Shown here piece by piece: positions 27,589 through 36,914 of a stretch of 64,000 nt of DNA; position 1 is the first letter of the stretch; every line of letters begins with the position of its first letter. This stretch comes from Rariloculus sp963665575 (GTDB lineage Bacteria > Pseudomonadota > Gammaproteobacteria > Steroidobacterales > Rariloculaceae): assembly GCA_963665575.2 (NCBI GenBank), contig CAXXDW010000006.1, positions 558,001 through 622,000 on the forward strand, read 5' to 3'. Position numbers and translations under genes: made by a program. Under the pieces are notes generated by a model. That model saw only the letters and a list, made by a program, of their open reading frames with translations. It was not told the DNA's origin and made no database searches.

Positions 27589-28905
27589 CTACAGCGTGTA
27601 GCCGCGCTCTTCGTGCAGCACGAGGTCGAGACCTTCAGTCTCGTCGTCCTCCGAGACCCTGAGCGGCACGACGAGATTGACGAGCTTGAGAATCACGAAG
27701 CTCGCGACGGCGCACCATACGAACACCGCGACGATCCCGACAACCTGCACTCCAAGGAGGCTGGCCATGGTCGTGCCGTCGTCAAACCCGACACCGCCGC
27801 TTGCCACGGACGAGAACACGGCCGTCAGCAACAGGCCGATCATGCCGCCGACACCGTGCACCGGGAAGACGTCCAGCGAATCGTCGATGCCGAGCTTGCG
27901 CTTCATGAACTGAGTCGCGAGGAAGCAGCCCAGACCGCCCGCGAAGCCGATCACGAGCGCGCCGAGCGGTCCGACGAACCCCGAAGCGGGCGTGATCGTC
28001 GCGAGACCCGCGACCATGCCGGTCACGATGCCGAGAACGCTCGGCTTGCCATAGCGAATCCACTCCGCCACCATCCAGGTCAGTGACGCGACGGCCGCGC
28101 TGGTGTGCGTCACGAGCATCGCCATGCCCGCGGCCCCGTCCGCCGCCACAGCGCTTCCGGCGTTGAACCCGAACCACCCGACCCAGAGCATGCAGGCGCC
28201 GGTGACGGTCATCGTCAGGTTGTGAGGCAGCATCGGCGTCATCGGGAAACCCTGCCGGTTGCCGATCACGATTGCCGCAACGAGTGCCGCAACGCCCGCG
28301 GTCACGTGGACGACGGCGCCGCCGGCAAAGTCCCTGAAACCCATCTCGGCAAGCCAGCCCCCGCCCCAGATCCAGTGCGCCGTCGGAACGTAGACGACGA
28401 GAAGCCAGATCGACGTGAAAAGCAGCATCGCAGAGAAGCGCATGCGCTCGGCGAACGCGCCGACGATGAGCGCCGGCGTGATGATCGCGAACGTCATCTG
28501 GAACATGACGAACACGGTTTCCGGAATGGTGCCGCTAACGGAGTCGAAGCCGACGCCGGCAAGCATGGATTTCGAAAGCCCGCCGAGCAGCCCGTTGATC
28601 ATCGGGTCGCTGAAAGCGAGGCTGTAGCCGCACACGATCCAGATCACCGACATCACGCAGGCGATCGAAAAGCACTGCATCAGGACCGAGAGCACGTTTC
28701 GAACGCGCACGAGGCCCGCATAGAACAAGGCGAGACCCGGCAGAGTCATGAACAGCACGAGCGCCGTGGAAGTGAGCACCCAGGCCGTGTCGCCCGTGTC
28801 GGCCGTCTGGCTGAATGCGGCGGCGGGCCACAACAATGCGGCGCCGAGGCCGGCCCGCAACATTTTGCTTGGTATTCTCAAGGCAGTCCCCCCTGTAGTT
28901 TTCAT
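27589..28905 (-). CDS. amtB: Ammonium transporter AmtB
   Basis: A 438-residue inner-membrane channel with a cleavable signal (WPAAAFSQ) and eleven predicted helices. Family marks include VLFMTLPGLALFYAGLVR, the DDxxDV-like stretch GIDDSLDVFPVHGVGGMIG with the conserved His, and TAHWIWGGGWL in the middle, which together cover the twin-His pore. It moves ammonium/ammonia and is gated by the P-II protein encoded just upstream. Its ATG overlaps the stop of glnK by four bases, the usual glnK-amtB operon. It has no extra C-terminal signalling domain. Expression is probably nitrogen-controlled, but no sigma-54 site was seen upstream. Confidence 0.96.
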   Translation of the reverse strand: MKTTGGTALRIPSKMLRAGLGAALLWPAAAFSQTADTGDTAWVLTSTALVLFMTLPGLALFYAGLVRVRNVLSVLMQCFSIACVMSVIWIVCGYSLAFSDPMINGLLGGLSKSMLAGVGFDSVSGTIPETVFVMFQMTFAIITPALIVGAFAERMRFSAMLLFTSIWLLVVYVPTAHWIWGGGWLAEMGFRDFAGGAVVHVTAGVAALVAAIVIGNRQGFPMTPMLPHNLTMTVTGACMLWVGWFGFNAGSAVAADGAAGMAMLVTHTSAAVASLTWMVAEWIRYGKPSVLGIVTGMVAGLATITPASGFVGPLGALVIGFAGGLGCFLATQFMKRKLGIDDSLDVFPVHGVGGMIGLLLTAVFSSVASGGVGFDDGTTMASLLGVQVVGIVAVFVWCAVASFVILKLVNLVVPLRVSEDDETEGLDLVLHEERGYTL

Positions 28906-29240
28906 ATGGCCTGATCGCCCGTCTCGCCCGTGCGGATTCTGTACACTTCATCGAGGCTCGTGACGAAGATTTTCCCGTCGCCGACCTTGCCCGTCTTGGC
29001 GGCGTCGACTATGGCTTCGATCGCCCGCTCGACGAGGTCGTCGCTGATCGCCACTTCGATCTTGACCTTGGGAAGAAAGTCGACGACATATTCGGCGCCA
29101 CGGTACAACTCGGTATGACCGCGCTGGCGACCGAACCCCTTGACCTCGGTCACCGTCATCCCCTGGACACCGGCCTCTGCAAGTGCGTTTCGTACATCGT
29201 CGAGTCGAAACGGCTTGACTACTGCGGAAATCAGCTTCAT
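28902..29240 (-). CDS. glnK: Nitrogen regulatory protein P-II (GlnK)
   Basis: A 112-residue P-II signalling protein, standard length. It has the N-terminal KLISAVVKPFRLDDVRNAL, the T-loop with the uridylylated Tyr51 (YRGAEYVVDFLPK), and the ATP/2-oxoglutarate binding C-terminus (AKTGKVGDGKIFV and EVYRIRTGE). It binds to AmtB to block ammonium uptake under nitrogen excess. Position 51 is Tyr, so GlnD-type control is expected. It is coupled to amtB by a four-base overlap. About 140 bases separate it from the divergent msrP; a TAGAAT lies there on the minus strand (29296-29301), but no convincing -35. Confidence 0.96.
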   Translation of the reverse strand: MKLISAVVKPFRLDDVRNALAEAGVQGMTVTEVKGFGRQRGHTELYRGAEYVVDFLPKVKIEVAISDDLVERAIEAIVDAAKTGKVGDGKIFVTSLDEVYRIRTGETGDQAI

Positions 29241-29382
29241 GAGCGCCCCCCTGGCGTGGTTTTCTCGAGAGTTCCACTAACGTGGATCGTTTGTGTATTC
29301 TAGCAATAGCTATTGTATCGGACTGCGGCAGGACGCACGGGCCAGAATCCGGTACGAAACCCGACGGTACTGCGAGACGAGC

Positions 29383-30328
<946 letters not shown>

Positions 30329-30330
<2 letters not shown>

Positions 30331-30521
30331 GAGCCTGCGCCGTAGGAAGTCGCGAATCGCCGTCTTCGGCGAGGCGTTTCGCCCCAAGCGAAAATTCGCT
30401 ATCGCCCTCCCTTCGGTTGATCGATTGAGGAGAATATCGAGCCATATTTGACGAAATCGATCAGCCGAAGGGGCGGATGAAAGCGGATTTGCAGCCGCGA
30501 ATTCCTGCGGCGCAGACTCCT
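30329..30521. repeat. Composite inverted-repeat element carrying two REP-like copies
   Basis: A 193-base element between msrP and msrQ. The outer arms (30329-30355 and, inverted, 30497-30521) share the core AGGAGYCTGCGCCGYAGGAA. The right arm extends as a full 50-base repeat copy (30472-30521). Inside, CTTCGGTTGATCGATT (30411-30426) pairs with AAATCGATCAGCCGAAG (30454-30470), with one mismatch. A further small hairpin has a CGCCG/CGGCG stem. The layout resembles a bacterial interspersed mosaic element or a small non-coding mobile element; no transposase reading frame is present. Confidence 0.6.
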
Positions 30522-30754
30522 GGTCCGCTCGGTGATGCGGGGAGTCGCACTACCGTTCGCTTGAGACACGCGGTCAATACATCCATGTACGCTCCGCGCG
30601 TGCATCCCTGCGCGCGAGGGTCTCAAGCGACCGGTAATGCAACTCCCCTTGCGTTTGCGGCAGGCCGGACGTGCGGCTGCGTACCGCCCGTTCGAGCGTC
30701 GTCGGTGCGCACCCGCGGGCTCACTCACGTGCTCGGACGAAGGACCTGCGGCCG
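30331..30754. other. Intergenic region between msrP and msrQ
   Basis: 424 bases. The first 191 are the composite repeat element described separately. The rest (30522-30754) is GC-rich, without a clear promoter or a credible reading frame. The gap is unusual because msrP and msrQ are usually adjacent; an insertion of the element would explain part of it. Confidence 0.45.
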
Positions 30755-31405
30755 ATGAACAAGCGGCAGCTCCGGATCCTCAAGGTCATCGTGTTCTGCG
30801 CGTGTCTCCTGCCGCTCGCCTGGGCCGCGATCAGAGCTTTCGGCATCGCGTCCACGAGCCTCGGCCCGAACCCGGTCCAGGAGCTGCTCCACGGCATGGG
30901 CAAGACCGGGCTCAACATTCTGCTCATTACGCTCGCCGTCACCCCGGTCCGCCAGCTTACGGGGCTCAACTGGCTGATCCGTCTGAGGCGCATGCTCGGT
31001 CAGTTCAGTTTCTTCTACCTCCTGCTTCACCTCTTCGTGTATGCGCTGCTGGATCTGCGCCTTGCCTGGAGCACGCTTGGCGTCGAAATCACGCAGCGGC
31101 CGTACATCACGGTCGGCATGGCCGCGCTCGTGGCGCTGATCCCTCTGTCGATCACATCGACCAACGCGATGCAGAGGCGTCTCGGCAGGAAGTGGAAGCG
31201 GCTGCACCAGTTGATCTACCCGATCGCCATTCTCGGCGCCGTGCATTACTACTGGCAAACCAGGGGCGAGGAGTCAGCCGCGTTGACTTACGGGTTTGCT
31301 GTCGCGGTCATGCTCGCTTACCGGCTCGTGCAGGCGGCAGAGCTTCGGGCGAAAAAGAAACGGGCAATCCCGAAGGCGCCTCACCAGACCCTGAACCCGC
31401 CGTGA
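30755..31405 (+). CDS. msrQ: Haem-binding membrane subunit MsrQ
   Basis: A 216-residue inner-membrane protein of the ferric-reductase-like family that passes electrons from the respiratory chain or flavin to MsrP. Expected signatures are visible: GKTGLNILLITLAVTPVRQL, LRRMLGQFSFFYLLLHLFVY (haem His), then NAMQRRLGRKWKRLHQLIYP (second His) and ILGAVHYYW. The ATG at 30755 directly precedes the NKRQLRILK start seen in homologues; the upstream in-frame Met would add an unlikely Arg-rich leader. Its 3' end overlaps the convergent SH3 gene by about 25 bases. Confidence 0.93.
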   Translation: MNKRQLRILKVIVFCACLLPLAWAAIRAFGIASTSLGPNPVQELLHGMGKTGLNILLITLAVTPVRQLTGLNWLIRLRRMLGQFSFFYLLLHLFVYALLDLRLAWSTLGVEITQRPYITVGMAALVALIPLSITSTNAMQRRLGRKWKRLHQLIYPIAILGAVHYYWQTRGEESAALTYGFAVAVMLAYRLVQAAELRAKKKRAIPKAPHQTLNPP

Positions 31406-31992
31406 CGCCAGCGTATGAAGGCATCCAGACACCATAGCCCCGCCGCGAACCCCGCAAGCAGTGCAAGCACAAGCGCAGGCCAGACCCAGGACCACGGGAC
31501 CGAACCGCGATACGCCTCAAGCTGAGATTCGTACAACTGGTTCTCGCTCTCAAGCTCGGCCAGCACATCCTGAATCGCGCCAGCCGATGGCGCCGTATCG
31601 TCGGGAATGCCGGCCAGACCGCCGACGATCGCGCCTCCGGGAGGCTCGTCCACCCCTACACTCGCGGCCGCCACGCTGTCGAGCCGGGCGTTCAATTCGG
31701 CGACGGCCGCCTCGAGCTCGGCCACCCGGTGACGCGCGGGCTGTTCGGTCACGAGGAAGGCAGACCTGACCCATCCCTCCTCGCCATCCGGCGTGCGCAC
31801 ACGCGCGAAGCGCGGTACCTGCTCGAGGATCTCAAGCTCGGTGCCGCTCGCAAGATTGCGAAATGGCTGATCGCTCGTGTCCGGGGCTCGGTGTATGCCG
31901 AGCTGCAGCAGGTCCGTCACATAGGCGGTCTGAGCGCCGGCTGACGCCGAGCACAGCAGCAACAGCGCAATCAGGCCCGCGCGACGCTGCAA
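31381..31992 (-). CDS. SH3 domain membrane protein (YgiM/TIGR04211-like)
   Basis: A 203-residue protein with a signal peptide (LIALLLLCSASAGAQ), then a bacterial SH3 domain at about 22-85 (YVTDLLQLGIHRAPDTSDQ, EILEQVPRFARVRTPDGEEGWV). A coiled-coil-prone helix (RVAELEAAVAELNARLDSV) is followed by a Gly/Pro linker, a second helix (QDVLAELESENQLYESQLEA) and a C-terminal membrane helix (WVWPALVLALLAGFAAGLWC) with a basic tail. This order, SH3-coil-anchor, is the gammaproteobacterial YgiM pattern. Probable periplasmic domain with an inner-membrane tail. Function in the envelope is unknown. It overlaps msrQ tail to tail. Confidence 0.88.
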   Translation of the reverse strand: MQRRAGLIALLLLCSASAGAQTAYVTDLLQLGIHRAPDTSDQPFRNLASGTELEILEQVPRFARVRTPDGEEGWVRSAFLVTEQPARHRVAELEAAVAELNARLDSVAAASVGVDEPPGGAIVGGLAGIPDDTAPSAGAIQDVLAELESENQLYESQLEAYRGSVPWSWVWPALVLALLAGFAAGLWCLDAFIRWRHGGFRVW

Positions 31993-32001
31993 GGAAGCGC
32001 T

Positions 32002-32637
32002 CTAGTCGCCGGCTCTTTCGGCTGCCGCAAGCTCGGCGACGAGTTCCATGAGCTGCGCGTAGCCGCCGGCCATCGACGCATTCGTCACGTACTTGCCGTT
32101 GACGACCACCGACGGCGTGCTCATCACGCGGTAACGCCGGGTAAGCTCATCGGCACGCTGCAGTTTGGTATGCACGGCGAACGAGCCGAAAGCGCTCGCA
32201 AATTCCTCGTCGTCCACGTCGTACTGCTCGAAGAATGCGGCCATGGCGGACTCGCTCTGCAGGAAGTTGCCGTTGACGTGCATCTCCCGGAAGAACGGCG
32301 TGTGCATTTCCTCGATCCTGCCCAGCGCTTCGGCGGCGTAAAAGCCCTGCGCGTGCAGGCGTACCGCAGGATTCCAGACGGTCGGTATCCGGATGAAGTT
32401 CACGTAGTCCGGCTTCATGGTGAGCCACTGCTCGACGAAGGGCTCGAAGTTGTAGCAAGCCGGGCAGCTATACATGAAGAACTCCGCGACCTCGACCTGG
32501 TCGGGACCGGAACTGGTCGGCTGCGTCGGCGACAGCACCTGGTAGTGGACGCCGCTCTGGTAGCTCGTCGAGCCCTGCCCGAACGCAAGGGCCATCGGCG
32601 CGAACGCCGCCAGAATCAACAGTTGCTTCATTTTCAT
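32002..32637 (-). CDS. dsbA: Thiol:disulfide interchange protein DsbA
   Basis: A 211-residue periplasmic oxidase with a signal peptide (LLILAAFAPMALAFGQ) and a thioredoxin fold with a DsbA helical insert. The active site is CPAC in FMYSCPACYNFEPFVEQW; the second variable position is Ala rather than the His of the E. coli enzyme (CPHC), which may tune its redox potential. The cis-Pro loop is in MSTPSVVVNGKY. The ATG at 32637 has GGGAG nine bases upstream, better than the internal Met two codons later or the far upstream codon. It follows the cytochrome c4 gene in the same direction with a gap of about 40 bases, an arrangement also seen in Pseudomonas relatives. Confidence 0.93.
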   Translation of the reverse strand: MKMKQLLILAAFAPMALAFGQGSTSYQSGVHYQVLSPTQPTSSGPDQVEVAEFFMYSCPACYNFEPFVEQWLTMKPDYVNFIRIPTVWNPAVRLHAQGFYAAEALGRIEEMHTPFFREMHVNGNFLQSESAMAAFFEQYDVDDEEFASAFGSFAVHTKLQRADELTRRYRVMSTPSVVVNGKYVTNASMAGGYAQLMELVAELAAAERAGD

Positions 32638-32677
32638 ATCTGTGCTCCCGATCGTGCTTGCAGCGAAGCCGTGCGGA

Positions 32678-33325
32678 TCAGCGCAAACCCTGCACGTAAC
32701 TCGCAAGCGCCCGCATCTCGTCCTCGAACAGCAATTCGGCGACGTTGCCCATCATCCTGTTCATGTCGACGTCGGAATTGCGCTGGCCCGATGCATACGC
32801 TTGCAGCGTGGTGAATACGTAAGCCGAATGCTGGCCGCTGATCCTGGGCCAGGCAGCCAGCGGATTGCCCCGTCCCCTGGGACCGTGGCAGGCGATGCAG
32901 GCGGCGACGCCGCGCTCCGGAATCCCGCCGCGGTAAATCTGCTCGCCGATGCGCACAAGCTCAGGGTCCGCGCCCTGCGGCTGTGGATCCTGGACTGAAT
33001 AAAACGCCGCGATGTCGTGCATGTCCTCTACGGACAAGGTTGCGGCAAACCCCTGCATACCGGCATCGAGGCGCTCCCCGTCGCGATAGGCCTCGAGCTG
33101 GCGCACGAAGTAACTGGCGTGCTGGCCGGACAGGTTCGGCCACTCCGGTGTCACGCTGTTGCCGTCGGCGCCATGGCACGCGGCGCAGGTGACCGCCTTG
33201 GCCTGTCCGGCATCCGCCGAACCCTGCTGCGCGAGCGCCGCACTGCCGAGAACGAGGCCGAAAGCCACGGTCAGAACCGCGTGGGCGACTCCCGGAGTGT
33301 TGGCTTCGGCACGGGTCATCGACAT
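32678..33325 (-). CDS. Dihaem cytochrome c4
   Basis: A 215-residue periplasmic electron carrier with a signal ending in LGSAALAQQ. Two c-type haem sites are present, CAACHG and CIACHG, each in a cytochrome c domain (about 30-115 and 120-215). Distal Met candidates are seen in AGMQGFAATLS and DMNRMMGNVAELLF. Cytochrome c4 passes electrons to terminal oxidases such as cbb3. Starts at 33325 and 33319 are both possible; the second has AGGA five bases upstream. It is transcribed with dsbA and divergent from engB; only about 70 bases separate the divergent starts. Confidence 0.93.
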   Translation of the reverse strand: MSMTRAEANTPGVAHAVLTVAFGLVLGSAALAQQGSADAGQAKAVTCAACHGADGNSVTPEWPNLSGQHASYFVRQLEAYRDGERLDAGMQGFAATLSVEDMHDIAAFYSVQDPQPQGADPELVRIGEQIYRGGIPERGVAACIACHGPRGRGNPLAAWPRISGQHSAYVFTTLQAYASGQRNSDVDMNRMMGNVAELLFEDEMRALASYVQGLR

Positions 33326-33393
33326 CCTGTGAGCGCCGCGGACAACGGTGCTTATGCTCAAAAAAAGGGGTGCTGATTGTACACTAAAGCGCT

Positions 33394-34017
33394 TTGTCCC
33401 AGCAGCGAGCACGGACCGGTCCAGTGCAGGCATTCAAGCCCGTTTTCATCAAGGGAGCCGCGCGCCCGAATGATTTTCCGGCGGACCTCGGCCGCGAGGT
33501 TGCAGTGGCCGGCCGCTCCAACTCGGGCAAGTCGAGCGCCATAAACGCGGCTGTCGGCACCCGAAAACTCGCCCGGGTCAGCAAGACGCCGGGCAGAACG
33601 CAGATGATCAACTTCTTCGAGCTCGCCGAGCGGCGCCGGATCGTGGACCTGCCGGGATATGGCTTTGCGCGGGTGCCGCTCGCCATGCGTGAGCAGTGGC
33701 GCGAACTCATCGAGGCCTACTTCGACGGCCGCGAATCGCTTGCGGGGTTGATCGTGACGGTAGACATTCGGCGAGGCCTGTCCGAACTTGATCTGGCGAT
33801 GCTCGCACTCGCGCAGGGACTCGACGTGCCGACCGTGCTGCTCCTGACCAAGGTCGACAAGCTCAGCCGTGGCGCGGGCGCCGCTCGGCTGCGGCAGATC
33901 GAACGCGAGGCGCCGCAAGGCACCGATTTCACCATGTTCTCCGCCGTAAACCGGACCGGGGTCGATGAAGTTCGCATGCGGCTCGCGGGCTGGCTGGGAG
34001 TCGGTGCCGGCTCCTGA
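33394..34017 (+). CDS. engB: Ribosome biogenesis GTPase EngB (YihA/YsxC)
   Basis: A Ras-like GTPase of about 200 residues required for large ribosomal subunit assembly. The motifs are in order: G1 AVAGRSNSGKSSAINA, G2 SKTPGRTQMINFF, G3 RIVDLPGYGFA, G4 LLLTKVDKLS and G5-like TMFSAVNRTG. The frame can begin at TTG 33394 or at GTG 33424; homologues start near the second, so the first ten residues are uncertain. No ATG lies before the GTPase core. It converges on polA across a 190-base gap, the same neighbourhood as in E. coli and Pseudomonas (polA, small RNA, yihA/engB). Confidence 0.95.
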   Translation: MSQQRARTGPVQAFKPVFIKGAARPNDFPADLGREVAVAGRSNSGKSSAINAAVGTRKLARVSKTPGRTQMINFFELAERRRIVDLPGYGFARVPLAMREQWRELIEAYFDGRESLAGLIVTVDIRRGLSELDLAMLALAQGLDVPTVLLLTKVDKLSRGAGAARLRQIEREAPQGTDFTMFSAVNRTGVDEVRMRLAGWLGVGAGS

Positions 34018-34025
34018 ACCGAGCT

Positions 34026-34073
34026 GAAAAGAAAGCGGCCCCGGGTGCGTGTCTCAGGGGATGCACCCGGGGC
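34026..34073 (-). terminator. Strong intrinsic terminator, minus strand
   Basis: Ten perfectly paired bases (CCCCGGGTGC at 34039-34048 with GCACCCGGGG at 34063-34072), extended by a G-C pair, form a hairpin. On the minus strand it is followed by CGCTTTCTTTTC. It lies about 130 bases beyond another terminator that already serves polA, implying a separate transcript. Confidence 0.7.
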
Positions 34074-34170
34074 ACGAGGCCCGGTTGGGGCTACCGGGAC
34101 ACAGACCCCGCCAAGGGAGGGTAGCGGGGGCGCCCTTGCCAGGGGGCGCACAGTCACTTAGGTGGATCTG
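34026..34170 (-). ncRNA. Candidate small RNA in the polA-engB gap (Spot 42/ErsA position)
   Basis: In E. coli Spot 42 and in Pseudomonas ErsA are encoded between polA and engB, on the polA strand. Here the same gap has two consecutive minus-strand terminators, one right after polA and one about 130 bases later. The segment between is C-rich and foldable (for example CCCGG/CCGGG and GCGCCC/GGGCGC pairs). The 5' end and promoter are uncertain: GAACTT occurs at the right place but overlaps the polA terminator. Sequence similarity to either RNA was not established. Confidence 0.35.
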
Positions 34171-34174
34171 GCGG

Positions 34175-34197
34175 GAAAAAGTTCCCGGCGCCGGGAA
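34175..34197 (-). terminator. polA intrinsic terminator
   Basis: A perfect 16-base palindrome (TTCCCGGCGCCGGGAA, 34182-34197), followed on the minus strand by CTTTTTC, beginning about ten bases after the polA stop. Confidence 0.75.
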
Positions 34198-34207
34198 GGC
34201 GGTCCGC

Positions 34208-36910
34208 TCAATGCGCCTCGTCCCAGTTGGGACCCGTGCCGATGTCGACTCGCAACGGGACGTCGAGTTTGGCGGCACCCTCCATGATGTCCTTGACCGC
34301 CGCGGCAGCGCGCGGCGTATCCGCTTCTGCGACCTCGATCACCAGCTCGTCGTGAACCTGCATGATGAGCCGCCCGTCGACGGCGCCGCCGGCGAGCCAT
34401 CTGTCGACGTCGAGCATCGCGCGCTTGATGATGTCTGCGGCCGTGCCCTGCATCGGCGCGTTGATGGCGGCGCGCTCGGCGCCCTGGCGCTGGCGCACGT
34501 TGCGCGAGTTGATCCGCTGCAGGTGCAGACGGCGGCCGAACAGCGTCGAGACGTAGCCCTGCTCGCGGGCGAGCGACCGCGTCTCGTCCATGTAACGCTT
34601 GACACCCGGGTAACGGTCGAAATACAGATCGACGTATTTCTGCGCCTCGGCCCGCCCGATGCCGAGCTGTCCCGCAAGTCCGAACGCCGACATGCCGTAG
34701 ATCAGGCCGAAGTTGACCGCTTTCGCCGAGCGCCGCTGCTCGGGGCTGACCTCGTCGATTGCCACGCCAAGGACCTCAGCCGCCGTGGCACTGTGAATGT
34801 CCTGCCCTTCGCTGAACGCGCCGAGCAGTCCGTCATCCCCGGACAGGTGCGCCATGATCCTGAGCTCGATCTGCGAGTAATCGGCCGCGAGCAGCCGGCC
34901 GCCCGGCGCCGCCACGAACGCCTGCCTGATGCGGCGGCCTTCGGGCGTGCGGATCGGGATGTTCTGCAGGTTGGGATCCGCCGACGACAGCCTGCCGGTG
35001 GCAGCGACCGCCTGATGATACGAAGTGTGAATGCGCCCCGTGCGCGGATTGATCTCGCGGGGCAGTTTGTCGGTGTACGTGGACTTGAGCTTCGCGAGCG
35101 CCCGGTATTTGAGGACTTTCGCCGGCAACTCGGCCCCGTCCCTCGCCAGTTCCTGCAGCGTGCGTTCGGAAGTGGACGGTTGCCCGGTCGGGGTCTTGCG
35201 GCGCGGGGTGATGCCGAGGCGGCCGTAGAGCACTTCCTGGAGCTGCTTCGGGGAGCCGAGGTTGAACGGTCCGCGGCCCGCCTCGTACGCGGCCTGCTCG
35301 ACCTCCAGCATGGACTCGGCAAGCTCGCGGCTCTGGGCGGCAAGCATCGCGTCGTCAACCATGACGCCCGTGTACTCCATCTTCTGCAACACCGGCAGCA
35401 GCGGTCGTTCGAGTTCCTCGTAGAGTTTCGCAAGTTCCGGAACTTCATTGAGCTTCGCCCACAAGGCGCCGTGGAGTCTGAGCGTGACGTCGGCGTCCTC
35501 GGCCGCATAGGGTCCGGCGGTGTCGAGATCGATCTCGTCGAACCGGAGCTGCTTCGCGCCCTTGCCGGCGATGTCCTCGTACTTCGTCGTCCGCATCCCG
35601 AGGTATTCGGCCGCGACCGAGTCCATGTCGTGCCGCGTGCCCGTCGAGTTCAGTACATACGACTCGAGCATCGAATCGTGCTCGATGCCGGCGAGCGCGA
35701 TGCCGTGGTTCATGAAGATGTGCGCATCGTACTTGAGATGGTGGCCGACCTTCGCGCGGTCGGCGGACTCCAGCCACGGCTTGAACCTGGCGAGCACCAT
35801 TTCGCGATCGAGCTGTGCCGGCGCACCAGGGTAGCGATGCGCCACCGGGATGTAGGCCGCCTCGCCGGGTTCAACGGCAAGCGAGATCCCGACGAGCTCG
35901 GCCTGCATGTACTTGAGGCTCGTCGTTTCGGTGTCAAGCGCGACAAGCTCCGCGGACTCGACCTTCTCCAGCCAATGATCGAGGCGTGCAGCATCGAGGA
36001 CGATCTCGTAGCGCGGCGGGCGCTCGGCCTGCGGTTCCTCGGCCACTTCGCCGCCCGTGTCGCGCAGGAGCCGCTCGAGCGTGGTACGCATTTCCAGTCG
36101 CTCAAGCAGCGGCTTCAGACGCGCAGGGTCGACAGGGCGCACGACGAGTTCGTCCGGATCAGCCTGCAGCTCGACATCGCACTTGATCGTGACCAGTGCC
36201 TTGTAAAGCGGCAGCTTGTCGAGCGTTTCCCTGAATCGCTCGCCGACCTTGCCGCCGATCTCCTCGGCGTGGTCGCGCAGATTGTCGAGATCCCCGTATT
36301 CGGCAAGCCATTTTGCCGCGGTCTTCGGTCCGACGCCGGGCACGCCCGGGATGTTGTCGGCAGTGTCGCCGACGAGAGTCAGGTAGTCGACGATCCGCTC
36401 CGGAGCGACACCGAACTTCTGCTTGACCCCGTCCGCGTCGAGCTTCTGCCCGCTGGCCGGGTTGACGATCTCGACGAGGTCGTCGACAAGTTGCGTCATG
36501 TCCTTGTCGCTCGTCGAGATCACGGCCCGCTGGCCGGTGCGGCTTGCGTGCGTGGCCAGCGTACCGATGACATCGTCGGCCTCGACGTCAGCGATGCGCA
36601 GGACCGGAAGGCCCATCGCGTCGATAGCTTCGAGCAGCGGCTCGATCTGCGCGCGCATATCGCCGGGCATCGGCGGCCGGGTCGCCTTGTACCGGTCGTA
36701 GAGATCGTCCCGGAACGTCTTGCCCGGCGCGTCGAAGACGACCACCATCCGCCGCGGTTCGTACTCGTCGAGCAGATTGCGCAGCATGCTCAGCACGCCG
36801 TGAATTGCCCCGGTCGGTTCGCCGTCGACCGTGGTCAGCTCCGGGAGCGCGTGAAAGGCCCGATAGAGGTACGCGGTCCCGTCGACGAGAATCAGCGGCC
36901 CGGCGCTCAT
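34208..36910 (-). CDS. polA: DNA polymerase I
   Basis: A 900-residue enzyme for Okazaki-fragment processing and repair. Residues 1-290 are the 5'-3' exonuclease (LILVDGTAYLYRAFHA, then ISTSDKDMTQLV and GDTADNIPGVPGVGPKTAAK). About 320-500 is the 3'-5' proofreading domain with the DxE motif intact (LVALDTETTSL). The polymerase domain follows with motif A (LLAADYSQIELRIMAHL), motif B (RRSAKAVNFGLIYGMSAFG) and motif C (IMQVHDELVIEV). Length is close to the 928 of E. coli. The ATG at 36910 gives the family start (MSAGPLILVDGTAYLY); an upstream in-frame codon would add an Arg-rich leader. It closes the long arginine cluster on this strand and has its own terminator. Confidence 0.97.
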   Translation of the reverse strand: MSAGPLILVDGTAYLYRAFHALPELTTVDGEPTGAIHGVLSMLRNLLDEYEPRRMVVVFDAPGKTFRDDLYDRYKATRPPMPGDMRAQIEPLLEAIDAMGLPVLRIADVEADDVIGTLATHASRTGQRAVISTSDKDMTQLVDDLVEIVNPASGQKLDADGVKQKFGVAPERIVDYLTLVGDTADNIPGVPGVGPKTAAKWLAEYGDLDNLRDHAEEIGGKVGERFRETLDKLPLYKALVTIKCDVELQADPDELVVRPVDPARLKPLLERLEMRTTLERLLRDTGGEVAEEPQAERPPRYEIVLDAARLDHWLEKVESAELVALDTETTSLKYMQAELVGISLAVEPGEAAYIPVAHRYPGAPAQLDREMVLARFKPWLESADRAKVGHHLKYDAHIFMNHGIALAGIEHDSMLESYVLNSTGTRHDMDSVAAEYLGMRTTKYEDIAGKGAKQLRFDEIDLDTAGPYAAEDADVTLRLHGALWAKLNEVPELAKLYEELERPLLPVLQKMEYTGVMVDDAMLAAQSRELAESMLEVEQAAYEAGRGPFNLGSPKQLQEVLYGRLGITPRRKTPTGQPSTSERTLQELARDGAELPAKVLKYRALAKLKSTYTDKLPREINPRTGRIHTSYHQAVAATGRLSSADPNLQNIPIRTPEGRRIRQAFVAAPGGRLLAADYSQIELRIMAHLSGDDGLLGAFSEGQDIHSATAAEVLGVAIDEVSPEQRRSAKAVNFGLIYGMSAFGLAGQLGIGRAEAQKYVDLYFDRYPGVKRYMDETRSLAREQGYVSTLFGRRLHLQRINSRNVRQRQGAERAAINAPMQGTAADIIKRAMLDVDRWLAGGAVDGRLIMQVHDELVIEVAEADTPRAAAAVKDIMEGAAKLDVPLRVDIGTGPNWDEAH

Positions 36911-36914
36911 CCGC

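Noticed and set aside
29241..29382. A sigma-54 promoter for glnK-amtB
   Set aside because: No GG-N10-GC pair with the TGGCAC/TTGC context is found upstream of glnK.
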